Below, one piece after another: positions 1-10,360 of a stretch of DNA of 31,927 nt (position 1 is its first letter; every line of letters begins with the position of its first letter). The notes under the pieces were generated by a model that was not told where the DNA came from, did no database searches, and was given only the letters and a program-made list of their open reading frames with translations. The position numbers and the translations under genes are program-made. This DNA is from Fragilaria crotonensis (taxonomy: Eukaryota > Bacillariophyta > Fragilariophyceae > Fragilariales > Fragilariaceae), in assembly GCA_022925895.1 (NCBI GenBank), contig JAKSYS010000702.1, positions 1 through 31,927 of the forward strand. The letters run 5' to 3'.

Positions 1-82
1 CGTCCCATGTCCAGGACCACTCATATCGTAGCTCATAATTTATGTAGCTCACCGCTTGAACGACAATCACTACTTCAACACG

Positions 83-340
83 GAAACACCGATTTTCAAT
101 ACGGTTCCGAAACCCGAAAAATTACGGCGTACAGTTCAGTACTGGTATCAGTAGAGAGTACTGGAATACATAGTACGTATAAGAGTATAGCAACAATGGG
201 GTTGCGGGAAACACCGATTTTTCAATACGGTTCCCGCAACCCCGAAGAATTCCGGCGTACAGTTCAGTGCTGGAATCAGTACAGAATACAAGTACTGTAC
301 TGGAATACAGAGTACTGTAGTATAAGAGTATAGTAACAAT
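83..340. repeat. Tandem copies of a hairpin-bearing repeat unit
   Basis: Two adjacent copies of a unit of roughly 115-140 bp (about 83-195 and 196-340). Each carries ACACCGATTTT, CAATACGGTTCC, GGCGTACAGTTCAGT and a TATAAGAGTATAG tail. The second copy contains a perfect 13-bp inverted repeat: GGGGTTGCGGGAA at 198-210 pairs with TTCCCGCAACCCC at 231-243. The first copy has degraded versions of both arms. A third copy lies inverted at about 1100-1230. No credible gene overlaps it; the frames in this stretch are repeat-derived. Confidence 0.75.
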
Positions 341-342
341 AT

Positions 343-600
343 ATATATATAGTAGACTACGCATAAAATGAAATAATATATTTGATTACGTATGCTTTCT
401 CCTAAAAACCCAAAACTCTACTACTAGCGAGAACACCGTTTTCCAGGGTTCGTAACGGCGTCTCGGATCGCGCTTCCATTAAACAGCTTGTATTGCTATC
501 GTATGATATATGCATATATGTCATACCTATGATGAGCATGTAAGATACGCGAAGGACAAAGTCGGCAGTTTTTTTAGGGGTTGCGGGAACCGGCTGGAAT
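343..600 (+). repeat. Direct repeat, copy 1 (about 260 bp)
   Basis: This stretch is homologous along its length to about 1222-1490. Shared blocks include ATTTGATTACGT, GAGAACACCGTT, GTAACGGCGTCT, ATGATATATGCATATATGTC and GATGAGCATGTAAGA, ending in GGGGTTGCGGGAA. The two copies differ by scattered substitutions and small indels, so the duplication is not recent. Its first part (about 320-412) is also present inverted at about 1017-1110. It looks like a dispersed non-autonomous element or LTR-like unit; I cannot assign a family. Confidence 0.75.
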
Positions 601-673
601 TGATTCTCTGGTGTCACGCTATTGCGTCAGAGAGAGCTCAACACGGATTCGACAATCATATAGGAAGTTGTCC

Positions 674-717
674 GAGTGATCCGAGAAGTTGTCCGAGTGA
701 TCCGAGACGTTGTCCGA
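674..717 (+). repeat. 21-bp tandem repeat, two copies plus a partial third
   Basis: The unit GTTGTCCGAGTGATCCGAGA plus one base occurs twice, followed by a truncated GTTGTCCGAGAG. It ends immediately before the outer boundary of the inverted-repeat arm at 723. Its core (GTTGTCCG) resembles the GAGTTGTCCGGAGG unit repeated inside the inverted-repeat arms. Confidence 0.8.
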
Positions 718-722
718 GAGCG

Positions 723-996
723 TATCCCTAATGCATAGCGGTACTGAGTACTAGGGTGTGTAGGAATGTCAGTAGAGTAGTCCATGTAAAAGTAATTTCA
801 TCCTCTGAAACGAGTTTCAAAAAGTCAAATCGCTCTGAAAAGTTGTTTCAAGAAATGAGTGATCCGGAATTGGGATCACTTCTTTTTAATCGCTGTAGAC
901 CTATGCCAGAAGCTACACAAAAATAGGGTTAAGAAGTGATCCAGAAGGACAACTCGAAAATCCTCCAGACAACTCAAAAATCCTCCGGACAACTCG
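723..996. repeat. Inverted repeat, left arm (274 bp)
   Basis: Reads as the reverse complement of 1562-1835 over the full length, with only scattered mismatches. It starts with TATCCCTAATGCAT and ends in three tandem units built on CCTCCGGACAACTCGAAAAT. An internal block holds GTGATCCGGAATTGGGATCAC. The outer edge abuts the 21-bp tandem repeat and the inner edge diverges abruptly after GGACAACTCGA. Confidence 0.85.
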
Positions 997-1016
997 ACTC
1001 TCTAGAGTAGAGATCT

Positions 1017-1230
1017 GGGTTTTTAGGAGGAAGCAGCACACGTAATCAAATATATTATTTCATTTTATCCGTAGTCTAGTATATATATATTGTTGCTATA
1101 CTCTTATACATACTACATACTCCATATTTCAGTACTCTCTACTGATACCAGTACTGAACTGTACACCGGAATTTTTCGGGGTTGCGGGAACCGTAGTGAA
1201 AAATCGGTGTTTCCCGCAACCCCAATAGAT
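1017..1230 (-). repeat. Inverted copy of the 83-412 repeat material
   Basis: Reverse-complement match to the AT-rich stretch at about 320-412 (1017-1110), then to the hairpin unit at about 100-243 (1110-1230). It carries its own 13-bp hairpin: GGGGTTGCGGGAA at 1178-1190 and TTCCCGCAACCCC at 1211-1223. It lies in the loop between the two 274-bp arms. Confidence 0.75.
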
Positions 1231-1490
1231 ATACATATACTACGTATAAAATGAAATTATATATTTGATTACGTGTGCAGCTTCCTCCAAAAACCCAGTA
1301 TTGTACTCTACTCTCTAGAGAGAGAACACCGTTGGCCCGGCTTTGTAACGGCGTCTTTGATCGCTTCCATGGAACAGCTAGAATAGCGTATGATCGTATG
1401 ATATATGCATATATGTCATACCTAGGATGAGCATGTAAGAAACGCGAAGACAAAGCCGGCAGCTTTTTTTGGGGTTGCGGGAAACTGCGG
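1222..1490 (+). repeat. Direct repeat, copy 2
   Basis: Second copy of the 343-600 repeat, same orientation, ending again at GGGGTTGCGGGAA (about 1470-1482). It lies inside the spacer between the 274-bp inverted arms. Confidence 0.75.
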
Positions 1491-1561
1491 GTATCGATTT
1501 GTTGTTTCGCACTATTATCGAAAAACGGAGCTCGACAAAAATGGCGTCTTTCAGAGAATTT

Positions 1562-1835
1562 TCGAGTTGTCCGGAGGATTTTTGAGTTGTCCGGAGGATT
1601 TTCGAGTTGTCCTACTGGATCACTTCTTAACCCTATTTTTGCGTACCTTCTGGTATAAGTCTACAGGGATTAAAAAGAAGTGATCCCAATTCCGGATCAC
1701 TCATTTCTTGAAACAACTTTTCAGAGCGATTTGACTTTTTGAAACTCGTTTCAGAGCATGAAATAACTTTTACATGGACCACTCTACTGACACTCCTACA
1801 CACCCTAGTACTCAGTACCGCAATGCATTAGGGAT
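1562..1835. repeat. Inverted repeat, right arm (274 bp)
   Basis: Reverse complement of 723-996 and exactly the same length. Its outer edge (TGCATTAGGGATA) sits directly against the first recognisable codons of the copia reverse transcriptase fragment. The repeat junction is therefore also the 5' truncation point of that retroelement. Confidence 0.85.
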
Positions 1836-1836
1836 A

Positions 1837-3279
1837 AACCCCAAGTACACCGCTTTCATGACTGTCGAGAACGGCGCGAAAGTCATATACGTTCGTTTGA
1901 TCAAAGCCCTTTATGGATGCGTCCAATCGGCTCTATTGTGGTATGAAATGTTTCACTCATACCTCGAGGAAATCGGTTTCGAACGCAACCCGTATGACCC
2001 GTGCGTTGCAAACAAGGTTATAAACGGTAAGCAATGCACGGTTGCGTGGTATGTCGACGACATGAAAATCTCGCACGTCGACCCAAACGTTGTTACTCAA
2101 GTTATCGAACAGATTGAGGATCGGTTCGGGAAGATGACCGTCACCAGAGGCAAAGAACACACGTTCCTCGGGATGAAGATTCTGTACAAGGAGAATGGAA
2201 CCGCAGAGATTACCATGCGGGATTATTTGGAAGAAGCCATCGTGGATTCCGGATTGGATATCCAGAACTGCCGCAACGCCAGCCAGAAGGGACCTATTTG
2301 AGACCGACGCCATCGCGCGACCCCTTGCAAAGAGGGAAGCCGAGATTTTTCACAGCGTGACAGCCAAGCTCCTGTATGTGTCCATACGCGCACGCATGGA
2401 TATACTCCTACCCGTCATTTTCTTATGCACACGAGTTTCCAAATGCACCGTACAGGATCAAGCGAAGCTGAAACAAGTTTTGGAGTACTTAAAGGGTACT
2501 TTACACTATAAGTATACGATCGGTTCGGATGGCATGGGAAAAATCAGAACATGGGTGGACGCATCATACGCAGTCCACCCCAATATGAAGAGCCACACCG
2601 GCGGCTTACTGTCTTTCGGTACTGGTGGCCTCGTGTGTAAGTCAGCCAAACAGAAATTGAACACCAAGAGTTCCACCGAGGCCGAGCTAGTCGGAGCTAG
2701 CGATTACCTTCCAAACTTAATGTGGGTACAGAACTTCCTGAAGGGACAAGGATACGAAGTAAAGGAGAGCACGCTGCAACAGGACAACAAAAGCGCCATC
2801 AAGTTGGAGAAGAACGGGCGGATGTCGGCTGGGCAAAAGTCCAGGCACATCGACATCAGATATTTTTGGATTAAGGATCGAGTGCAGTCGAACGGCGTGA
2901 CCATCCAACACTGCCCCACTCTCGAGATGCTATCGGATTTTTTACCAAGCCTTTGCAGGGCAATTTGTTTCGTCGTTTCCGCGATGTCATATTAGGATAC
3001 AGCCACATCGACAACCTCCGGCGCGACCCCGCCGTGCCGGTCGAGGAGCTTGTTGGAAAAAGACAACCGAATACGCGCGACATCGCACCTCCGGGTGCAG
3101 AGGAACTGCATGAAGGAGAAGTAAAAGGTAAGAAGAGTGCTATATGTGAACGTACGTGGGCCGACGTAGTCAGAGGGCCCGTGCGTGGAAAAGATCGAAG
3201 GGCACTACTACTAGACGAAGAGAATAAAAAAGGATTTGTTGCGAGCGCACGACTTTTTTGCAACAATCCCGTAAGTTAG
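1837..3279 (+). pseudogene. Ty1/copia (CoDi-like) pol fragment: reverse transcriptase and RNase H
   Basis: This would be the C-terminal half of a copia polyprotein, which copies element RNA to DNA and removes RNA from the hybrid. Visible in order: RT palm with ALYGC (about 1905), the catalytic YVDDMK box (about 2050) and the LGMKI strand; then the connection domain (FHSV, KLLYV, CTRVS); then RNase H with the first Asp in DASYAV (about 2558), STEAELVGASD (about 2672) and HIDIRYFWIKDR (about 2848). Gag, protease, integrase and the N-terminal RT fingers are absent, so it is 5'-truncated at the inverted-repeat junction. The frame slips near 2263-2270 (one base too many) and at the T run 2938-2943 (one too few, at the FTKPLQG-type end of RNase H). 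It closes at 3279. Not active as it stands. Confidence 0.9.
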
Positions 3280-3849
3280 GTTCGAAATTTGATTGACTTC
3301 TGACTACTATCAACATTATCTATATCGTCCAGGAAGAAACAATAACGAGTTGAAGGCTCTATTATATTGTGGACGGAATAGCTAGTTGCAACAAGAACGA
3401 CTACCGTACAAATTATTATGTAAGTACTCCGAGAATCTGTGAAAGGGAAAAAATTCTAAAAACACATCCCTTCTTAACTCTTTATCAGTGCGACGTCGGT
3501 AGATAACTACGAACAGAATACAGGGCATGCATGTAAGTCTACAGAAGACAACAAAGAATAGTGGAGTCGATTTTGCGTTAAGGGTTAAGGCGTCCTTATG
3601 GCCACAATAAGTCCCTGCAAAAGGGAAAAGGACACCTTTGTTTTGTGAAGCCGAATGCTTTTGAAGACCAGCAAAACAACATGTTCACATCGTTTCTTGA
3701 AGACACCGGAGTACTTGCCCTAGTGGTTTTCAGATTGAATTTGAGTGCATCTGAAGGTGTGGTGTTCGTCGAATTCAAATGTTGGTCACCACCCAATGAC
3801 AATGTTGTTGGCAGCAACTTCAACATATTGCACCACTAAAGGTATATGT
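3280..3849. other. No gene recognised
   Basis: Spacer after the copia fragment. It may include the element's 3' end, but I see no matching LTR, polypurine tract or terminal repeat. A short open frame at 3645-3839 (+) and an opposing one on the minus strand show no recognisable motif. Confidence 0.4.
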
Positions 3850-5300
3850 ATAGGCATATACTAAGAATGATGTCTAACAATGCTCTGACATTCCGCGCGT
3901 TCACAAAAATCTAGGTGACCAGAGCGATTTGCAAAGAAGACAAAGCCAGTTCCCAGCCTTGCTGAATAGCATTTTGTTGTTGTTGACCACCTGCTGCTGG
4001 TGAACTATTGGAAGATGATTGTGAACCTCCGACATCAAGGATTCATTGCTGCTACCATATCTGAGAATTAGTGTTGCATCAGACGATGAAGAAGCTGTGA
4101 GCTCAATACTTAAGTAATTATTTACTATGTTGCTGTGATGTCAATATTCATTACTTTGCAACTCGTCAAATGATTGAGTGATGGGCGATTTTGTTTTCAA
4201 TATCATTTCCTTTGACAAGGAGCCTCTTGTTGTGACAGTGTAATGAATATCTGTGAATCATTGGGCAAGAGAAATACTTGCACCATTTGGTTCTGTCTAC
4301 AATGACAGTGTATGTATCCCATTGAATTTGTTATGCCCAAGCATAAACTAATCAACATAGATGATCAATTCAGGCTCTGCACACCATTCTTGTCACACCC
4401 GTAGGCTATGGAAGTCAATTTTTAATTGCCGCTCCCCATAAAGACGCTCCTCGCTTTGTCAGAGACGGCAAATGGTAGTGCAATGCTAAGGCACCAATGA
4501 GTGCCTGCAATTCTTTTAAGAGGCCACGCGACATGTTTGTCAAGCATTTCTTGGGGTTTTCTGTCGCTTTGCTCTTGGCAAGTAGAAATTGTACTTCGAC
4601 GTATGATGCGACAAAGTCTTGTTTGCAAAAGAGACGACTCCACAACATGACAACCGTAGGAGTCCATGCATGTTTTGGTACACAACAACTTTCTGTGTCT
4701 CATTTCTTTTATGACTGCTATCCATGCCACGATAGGAAACATATATTGCTGTCCAAAGTACACCTGTAAGCACCATGATTTTAGTTTCATTTGTTTGCTG
4801 TAGCCATTGGCCTCCTAAGGTCAACAACAAATCACAAAAACGAGAAGAAGTTTTGAGCTTGTGTTTTATGTGATATGCTGATCTCCAGCATCACATGAAA
4901 AGCAGGTAGAGTTTCCTCAACCAATGATTCAAACAAGAATACAAAGGAGAGGATTTAGAATGCTGTATACATCATTCACCCACCCTGCAAATTTTTGAAG
5001 TATGAATGCCACGACCACAAATAATAATCAAATACTGCTTCAAACTAGAGTGTTGGCTTACCACTCTCCTTTCCTATCTTGAAGATGCTTAGCATCCCTT
5101 TGGGCAATCTTTCCATCCAGTATGTATTGCAATCCAATGGCAATTTTTCCACCCCCAACCCAAACATTCCATTAACTTGGAAATGCTTGCTGGTGTGCAG
5201 TACAAGTATCGTCTCCAGGTCATTGGTGTTGGGGAAAGTGAGATATTTCTCATCATAAAGTTTCAGTTTGCTATTACAAAACTCTGCAGCAAGTCCTTCC
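3850..5300 (-). pseudogene. Coding-like debris, minus strand, unidentified
   Basis: Reading the minus strand, several stretches look like former protein but no single frame survives. Around 5040-5250 a segment carries YDEKYLTFPNTNDLE. Around 4415-4640 one carries VQFLLAKSKAT and KELQALIGALAL. About 3910-4230 is a serine/glutamine-rich tail with SFDELQSNEY, SSSSDATLILRYG and SSPAAGGQQQQNA. Stops and frame changes separate them. The order suggests one decayed gene or mobile-element protein running 5300 to 3910. I do not recognise the family; the KSKAT...ELQAL segment faintly recalls retroelement RNase H but that is too weak to call. Confidence 0.3.
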
Positions 5301-5669
5301 TAGTCTGTGTATGGGTGAGTATACATAGATGCATAGTGACAAACATAACTTGGAGGTTTCCAGTCGCGATACCAACTAGGGTACTACAGAGTACAGAGTA
5401 CTACTCCTTCGTATTCTGGTGTATTAATACACCGATAGCATAGCAAAGTACTGTTATTCATCTGAGTACACAGACAGGAGACACGCTATTTGCGTGGAAA
5501 CAAACGGTACTGCTCCAAGTTAAATGTGACTTTGATGAGAGAACTTGAACACCAACATAAGTAGACCATGAAGTGGAGACCCAACACCAACATGAGTAGA
5601 CCATAGAGGGCAGATGCGATTAATAGATTCCTCAACCCAACCCTCGAAGTGTGCCCATGAGCCCATCAA
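5301..5669. other. Spacer, no gene seen
   Basis: Contains a short GTAC-rich patch (about 5380-5460) and an imperfect repeat of ACCAACATNAGTAGACCAT (about 5550 and 5590). Nothing else is supportable. It would hold the 3' end of the membrane-protein transcript. Confidence 0.4.
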
Positions 5670-6589
5670 TCACGCCAAGAACGGCCTAAGAAGATTGTAA
5701 ATACTAAAAGCAAGTAATCCCATCTTCATCGTATCCATTTGCTTGGCATTCGCAATGGCGAGTTGGAGGGAAAATCCAGTGCCGTCATTACCCAGCTCTG
5801 AGACGGTTCGATAAATGACGAATGCAGACATTGCCTGAGCAAATCCGAAGCTTGGTTTGGACGATGTCGGTGGCGGAGGTTCATAACTGTCGTAATCGGC
5901 TGTGCCACTCAAGTCCCTGGGCGTGCCATCGTCCATCAGTGGCGACGATGACAATGGGAATGCAGCGGATGCTGTCGCGGGTCTTTTGGGAGAGAAAGGA
6001 ACACGGAAATCCCGGCGAGAAGCAACATGAAAATGACGATCCCGGCGGCAATTGGGTCTGTCAAGCGACCCCGAGTAAAGGGCGCCGACTGTTCAATCGT
6101 TTCCCGACATCGACGAGGAAAATGTTGCACAACAAGCCTTGGCGACATTCCGTTGGCAACGTCAGGTCCGACAATCAAGGCGACCATCATGATCATGGAT
6201 AAGATCATTAAAGTTTTCGAGAACCCGATAAAATAGATAAGAGCAAGGAATGCGACAGCTATAGCTCCTCCGGCATATTCTGGCTTGAAACCCAATTTTG
6301 TCTGTGCCGTGTTATAATAGTGCGTGATCTGTCGTCTGACAGTTGGGTCCTTGCGAATCTGTTGGAACTGCGCTTGATACGTTTCGATTGTGCTTGCCTT
6401 AACAATATTGTCTGGTTTGATTGCCATGGTGGTTTGGGTAGTCACCAAATGAACGATATAACGGCCACGCTCTGCGTTGAATTGCATTGCAATTCCCAAC
6501 TGGCCGTTGACGTCATCGCGTGAGGTTCCATGTATTTTGACGACAGACGATGGTGGGCTCCTGACGATGTTCAGCGGGTCTCTTGACAT
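5670..6589 (-). CDS. Predicted multi-pass membrane protein with N-terminal SH3-like domain, frame broken
   Basis: Starts at ATG 6589 and runs about 205 codons in one frame, then continues one frame back to the stop at 5670, about 306 residues in total. Residues about 15-66 resemble the small SH3-like domain common in algal and protist proteins (VKIHG, DVNGQLG, ERGRYIVHL, IKPDNIVKAS). Hydrophobic segments lie at about 106-123, 125-141 and 180-199, with another near the C-terminus (GLLAFSIYNLL). A proline-rich acidic linker (SYEPPPPTSS) precedes the last part. The frame changes at CCCAAAA (plus 5984-5990). The downstream frame is convincing protein, so I treat it as one gene. Function unknown; location in an internal or plasma membrane is inferred. 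It diverges from SF3B4 across a 942-bp spacer. Confidence 0.7.
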
Positions 6590-7531
6590 GGTGTGCTATA
6601 GCCTAACGATCTGCGCTCTGGAGTACTCCGGATTCCGGCGTCTCAACGTTACAGTATATTCTAGAATAGTATGATGCGTCGATTTCAGCTTAGTTCTTCT
6701 GTTGCTGGTTCAGTTTTAGTTTCGGTGTATGACATACCTGGTATGCATACAAGTACCACTGCGTCATCCTGGGGTAGCTCGTACCCATTACCATTACCTG
6801 GTACCAAGTGGGTGACTCTACCGGTTGAATAGAACAATAGAACCGTAGTCCATTATGTTGGCGCTGTTGGTCATATGTACAGTACCGGGCGTATGATTTC
6901 GTCGAGTACAACTGTACCAGGCGTAGGGAAATACAAGTACTGGAGGACTCGTCTACTGGAGAACAAGTTCAAGCATACTGCAGTACCAGGTACTGCAGAT
7001 CTACGGTACCGTCCGAGTTGTGAATGCGCCTTTTTATGATCCCCGGAAAAAAAATAGAAAGCGATGGAAGGTGGAAGGCATGTCAATTGGTATGTCACAC
7101 TGTATTACGTAGAATTGTAGCTGGTAGTCGTACTCTGCTTACTGTTATATGCATACTACTACTGTACTGAGCGCTCCAGTACAAGTACGGAGATCTGTGG
7201 TCTGCGGTCTGCGGGGTCGCATATCATACTTGTTTCGTACGAGGACAAGTACATTGTACTTGAACTAATTGTAGTTATGCATGCGAGTGTTCAGTGTGCT
7301 CATCAAAAAGCGCTAAAGCTTCAACCATTCATCGTCTCAACGTCTCTAAGGCCATTGCCAGCCATTAAACTAACTCTCTAATAACGCGTCAAGCGAGAGT
7401 TCATTGCGCACCAAGCACAAACTAGGAGCAGGACACGGAACAGTTTCGAGGCTCAAGAGCAGAGGTATCGTTCACATTTCGATTGACCTGCAGGCGCGGA
7501 ATCGACAACAACAAGCAACAGCAACAGAAAC
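6590..7531. promoter_or_regulatory. Divergent intergenic region between membrane protein and SF3B4
   Basis: Both flanking genes start outward from this stretch, so it must contain both promoters; no TATA box or defined element is convincing. It is unusually rich in GTAC and in words such as AGTACNAGTAC (densest 6750-7270). The last 150 bp before the SF3B4 start become CAACA-rich (ACAACAACAAGCAACAGCAA), as expected of a 5' leader. Confidence 0.5.
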
Positions 7532-8449
7532 ATGGCGTCGCTAACCCAAATCGAACATCGCAACCAAGATGCTACTTGCTACGTGGGGAATCTCGATCCG
7601 CAATGTACTGAACAAATGATTATGGAGCTGTTTACACAAGTGGGCAGAGTCCAATCGGTTCACATGCCTAAGGACAAAATGACACAACAACACAACGGAT
7701 ATGGTTTCGTAGAGTTTATTGACGTTTTGGATGCCGACTACGCCATGACCATTCTGAACATGATAAAGCTATACGGACGACCGATTCGGGTTAGTAAGTC
7801 GTCCTTGAACAGCAAGGCAGAACTATCCAGGGACGTGGGGGCCAATTTGTATATTGGAAATTTAGATCCAAATGACGTTGACGAGGCGCTCCTCTACGAT
7901 ACCTTCTCAGCATTTGGAACTCTTATCCGATCGCCAAAGATTGCAAGAGATGAAGACACAAATGAGAGCAAGGGATTTGGCTTTGTTGCTTATGATTCCT
8001 TTGAAGCATCGGACATGGCCATTGATTGCATGCACAACCAGTTCTTGGGAAACAGACAAATTACAGTTCAATACGCTTTCAAGAAGGATACTGCAGATGG
8101 TGGAGATGCCGTGGGCAAAGCATCGGAGCGACATGGGAGTCGTGCGGAACGAATGCTGGCAGCACAACGACAAGCGCAGCTAAAGGAGACATCACTGTCG
8201 TTCACAAATTTCAAGCCAAATACGCAATTCGCAGGTTCCTCTACCGCCATAATTCCACCTCCTCCTCCGTCCCTTCCGCCGATCCCTCCCCCTTTACCTC
8301 AAGCAGGAATTTCCTTTCCTCCTCCTCCCCCACCGCCACCTCCTCCCCCACCACCACCACTCCCTTTCTCCCAATTCATGCCCACGCCACCTAATATTCC
8401 ACCTCCTCCCCCACCACCACCGCCGCCTCCTCCTCCACCCATGATGTAA
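7532..8449 (+). CDS. SF3B4: Splicing factor 3B subunit 4 (SF3b49/Hsh49-type, two RRMs)
   Basis: Nuclear protein of the U2 snRNP SF3b complex, which helps bind U2 to the pre-mRNA branch-point region. The 305 residues form one uninterrupted frame with no intron. RRM1 spans about 16-88 with RNP2 CYVGNL and RNP1 [11 protein letters not shown]2 spans about 106-182 with RNP2 LYIGNL and RNP1 KGFGFVAY. The helix [12 protein letters not shown] follows, then a proline-rich tail (about 240-305) with runs of up to 15 prolines. This order, with the N-terminal [12 protein letters not shown], is the SF3B4 signature; the tail is shorter than in animals. The start is fixed by the conserved N-terminus. It converges on GRASP, with 100 bp between the stop codons. 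Confidence 0.95.
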   Translation: MASLTQIEHRNQDATCYVGNLDPQCTEQMIMELFTQVGRVQSVHMPKDKMTQQHNGYGFVEFIDVLDADYAMTILNMIKLYGRPIRVSKSSLNSKAELSRDVGANLYIGNLDPNDVDEALLYDTFSAFGTLIRSPKIARDEDTNESKGFGFVAYDSFEASDMAIDCMHNQFLGNRQITVQYAFKKDTADGGDAVGKASERHGSRAERMLAAQRQAQLKETSLSFTNFKPNTQFAGSSTAIIPPPPPSLPPIPPPLPQAGISFPPPPPPPPPPPPPPLPFSQFMPTPPNIPPPPPPPPPPPPPPMM

Positions 8450-8549
8450 CAGTTGATATCATTCTGTCGGGATTTATGCTATTTCGGAGCGTTGTTACGC
8501 TAAATGGTATTCACACCCCATTAGATGATAGTCTATAATCGATGGTATC

Positions 8550-9692
8550 TCATGTCTTTCCTGAGGCGACTGGTTTACCGTAGATCCACGTCCTCCTCAT
8601 CTGGAGGTGGTGGCCCGGAGAAAAGCTCAGCGGCACCGATTTGCTTGCTACTCCTTGTAACGCTTCTAGTTCCGTCGTTTCCTCCACAAAGAGGCTCGTC
8701 GCCGAGCCACGATCAGCTCCCGGCGTTAGTGGAGTCTTGCCACTCGACATGTCGGAGACGTCCTCCGGAGATGCAAGGGTACCAGGGGCACCCTCTTCAG
8801 TCTCTAATTCAAGCTGAGGTTCATGTTCCAAATTTCCAGGCTTTTCGTTCTCACTCGACTCGTCGCGCTTGCTTTGAACGTATCGAATTTTTCTTGCCAC
8901 GGATGATCCAGATGTGTTCCGCGCTGAGTGCGGCAAACGGTGCAGGTAGCCAGTTCCTACTTCGGCTCCCAGCAATCCCTTGCCACCCCAACTCCATGTG
9001 GGCATCAAGGGTACTACTCGAACAACATCAGAATTGGTGTTGTAGACATAAAATTCCAGCACACGATCTACGTGAACGGCGAGCAGATTCGCCAATGACT
9101 GTGTATCATCCAAGGATTCGCCCACAGTACCCAGCAGATAGTCCTGTTCTGGAACTAGTCCCGCAATGGCGGCTGGGGAATTGTGTTCCACTGTTAGGAC
9201 ACGAATCAATCGCTCGTCGGCACCGCCGTAATTGTCCAAACGAATGGTAACGCCAAGCAGTCCCGCGCCACCCCACGCGTCGGAGGGAATGAGTGTCACG
9301 AGTCGCGTTTCTTGCGATTTGATATTGTAGACAACTGATTCAAAATTTTAGATTGAATTGAACGCAATTGAATGTAATTGTGAGTTGTGGTTGAGATGAA
9401 TCATGTGGATCAGTGCGTCCATGCCAAACTTACGCAACTCCAGTTCCTTTCCTATGTTATCTCGCAGCAACGCTGGTAGATCAACATCGTCGTATTCGTC
9501 GCCTTCCTCCAGATCCTCCCCGCTACCTAGCAACATCACTCCATTGACTCCCACCAAGAAATCAAAGAACGAGACGAGGCCTGCTTTGCTAGCCGGTGAT
9601 GATGGCTGGACACCCAGCACTCGATACCCTAGAGTTTCCACACCATCGAATCTATCATATTCGTCCTCGTGTTGGGAACTGGAGTTTCCCAT
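8550..9692 (-). CDS. GORASP: Golgi reassembly-stacking protein (GRASP55/65 family)
   Basis: Peripheral Golgi protein whose tandem PDZ-like GRASP domains link cisternae and serve unconventional secretion. Two exons: 9434-9692 and 8550-9334, joined across a 99-nt intron (9335-9433) with GTAAGT donor and CAG acceptor. The splice gives 347 residues and restores the conserved ELLVYN. MGNSSS at the start is a good N-myristoylation signal, as in animal GRASP65. GRASP domain 1 has LGYRVLGVQPSSPA and FFDFLVGVNG. Domain 2 has WGGAGLLGVTIRL, SPAAIAGL and YVYNTNSD. WGGKGLLGAEVGTGYLHRLP closes the core. An acidic, serine-rich tail (about 225-347) is the usual variable regulatory part. An acidic insert (EDLEEGDEYDDVD) in domain 1 is unusual. 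No frame damage. Confidence 0.95.
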
Positions 9693-10360
9693 CCTTCCAG
9701 TATGTTCGTTCCTTTGTAATAGTTAACTGGTACCTTTACTGGAGAACTTAGTGCGAATATGTGTATGCTGAATGCTTAAGTGCTTGTATTGTCAAGAACT
9801 TTCAGCACTGCCAGGTGCCAGGATCCAGGATGGCAGTTGGGAGATACGGAGACCAGACACGAGGCGGTGACAGCTGGGAGGTTGGCGCAGGGATATGTCG
9901 AAATGTCGATATGTCTCAAGTCATCTCAACAAATGAATCATCGGCGTCGCCGTGTGCGTGTACTCCTCCAGTACAAGTATGATACTACCGCTAGTCTAGT
10001 CCGGCAGGTTTTATGGTACGCAAGTATTCGGACTACAGTACACTTGATAGTACTACTGTATTGCCCCACCACTACTAGAGTACTTCAAGTTACTACAGTA
10101 CTACGTACGATGTACTACTATCTTGAAGAAGTCGAATGACTACCGGTAGACCCAGTACTGAGCATTCTTACAGCAGTGTCGCGTACTGGAGTACAAGTAC
10201 GATGTACTCGAAACTCGGAGTGTTAACTCGGAAGTATGAACAACTGTACGCTTCCTAGAGAGAAGTGTAGATGGCTCAGCAGTTCAGAAAAGAGGGGACT
10301 ACTAGTCTAGTACCTCGTTATTATGGAAAATCTGTTTCCAAAATGGTGTGATCTCGTCAT
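9693..10360. other. Intergenic spacer upstream of GRASP, GTAC-rich
   Basis: No gene seen. It should contain the GRASP promoter, since GRASP starts at 9692 and reads away. Dense in GTAC and in near-palindromes such as TGGAGTACAAGTACGATGTA (about 10188-10207). Open frames at 9761-10139 are composed of this low-complexity sequence and are not credible. Confidence 0.45.

Noticed and set aside
4415-4640. BEL/Pao-type RNase H segment
   Set aside because: Only a vague likeness (LLAKSKAT...KELQALIGALAL). The needed catalytic residues cannot be placed and the frame breaks on both sides.
8525-9250. 241-codon plus-strand open frame
   Set aside because: Antisense of GRASP exon 2, which is certain.
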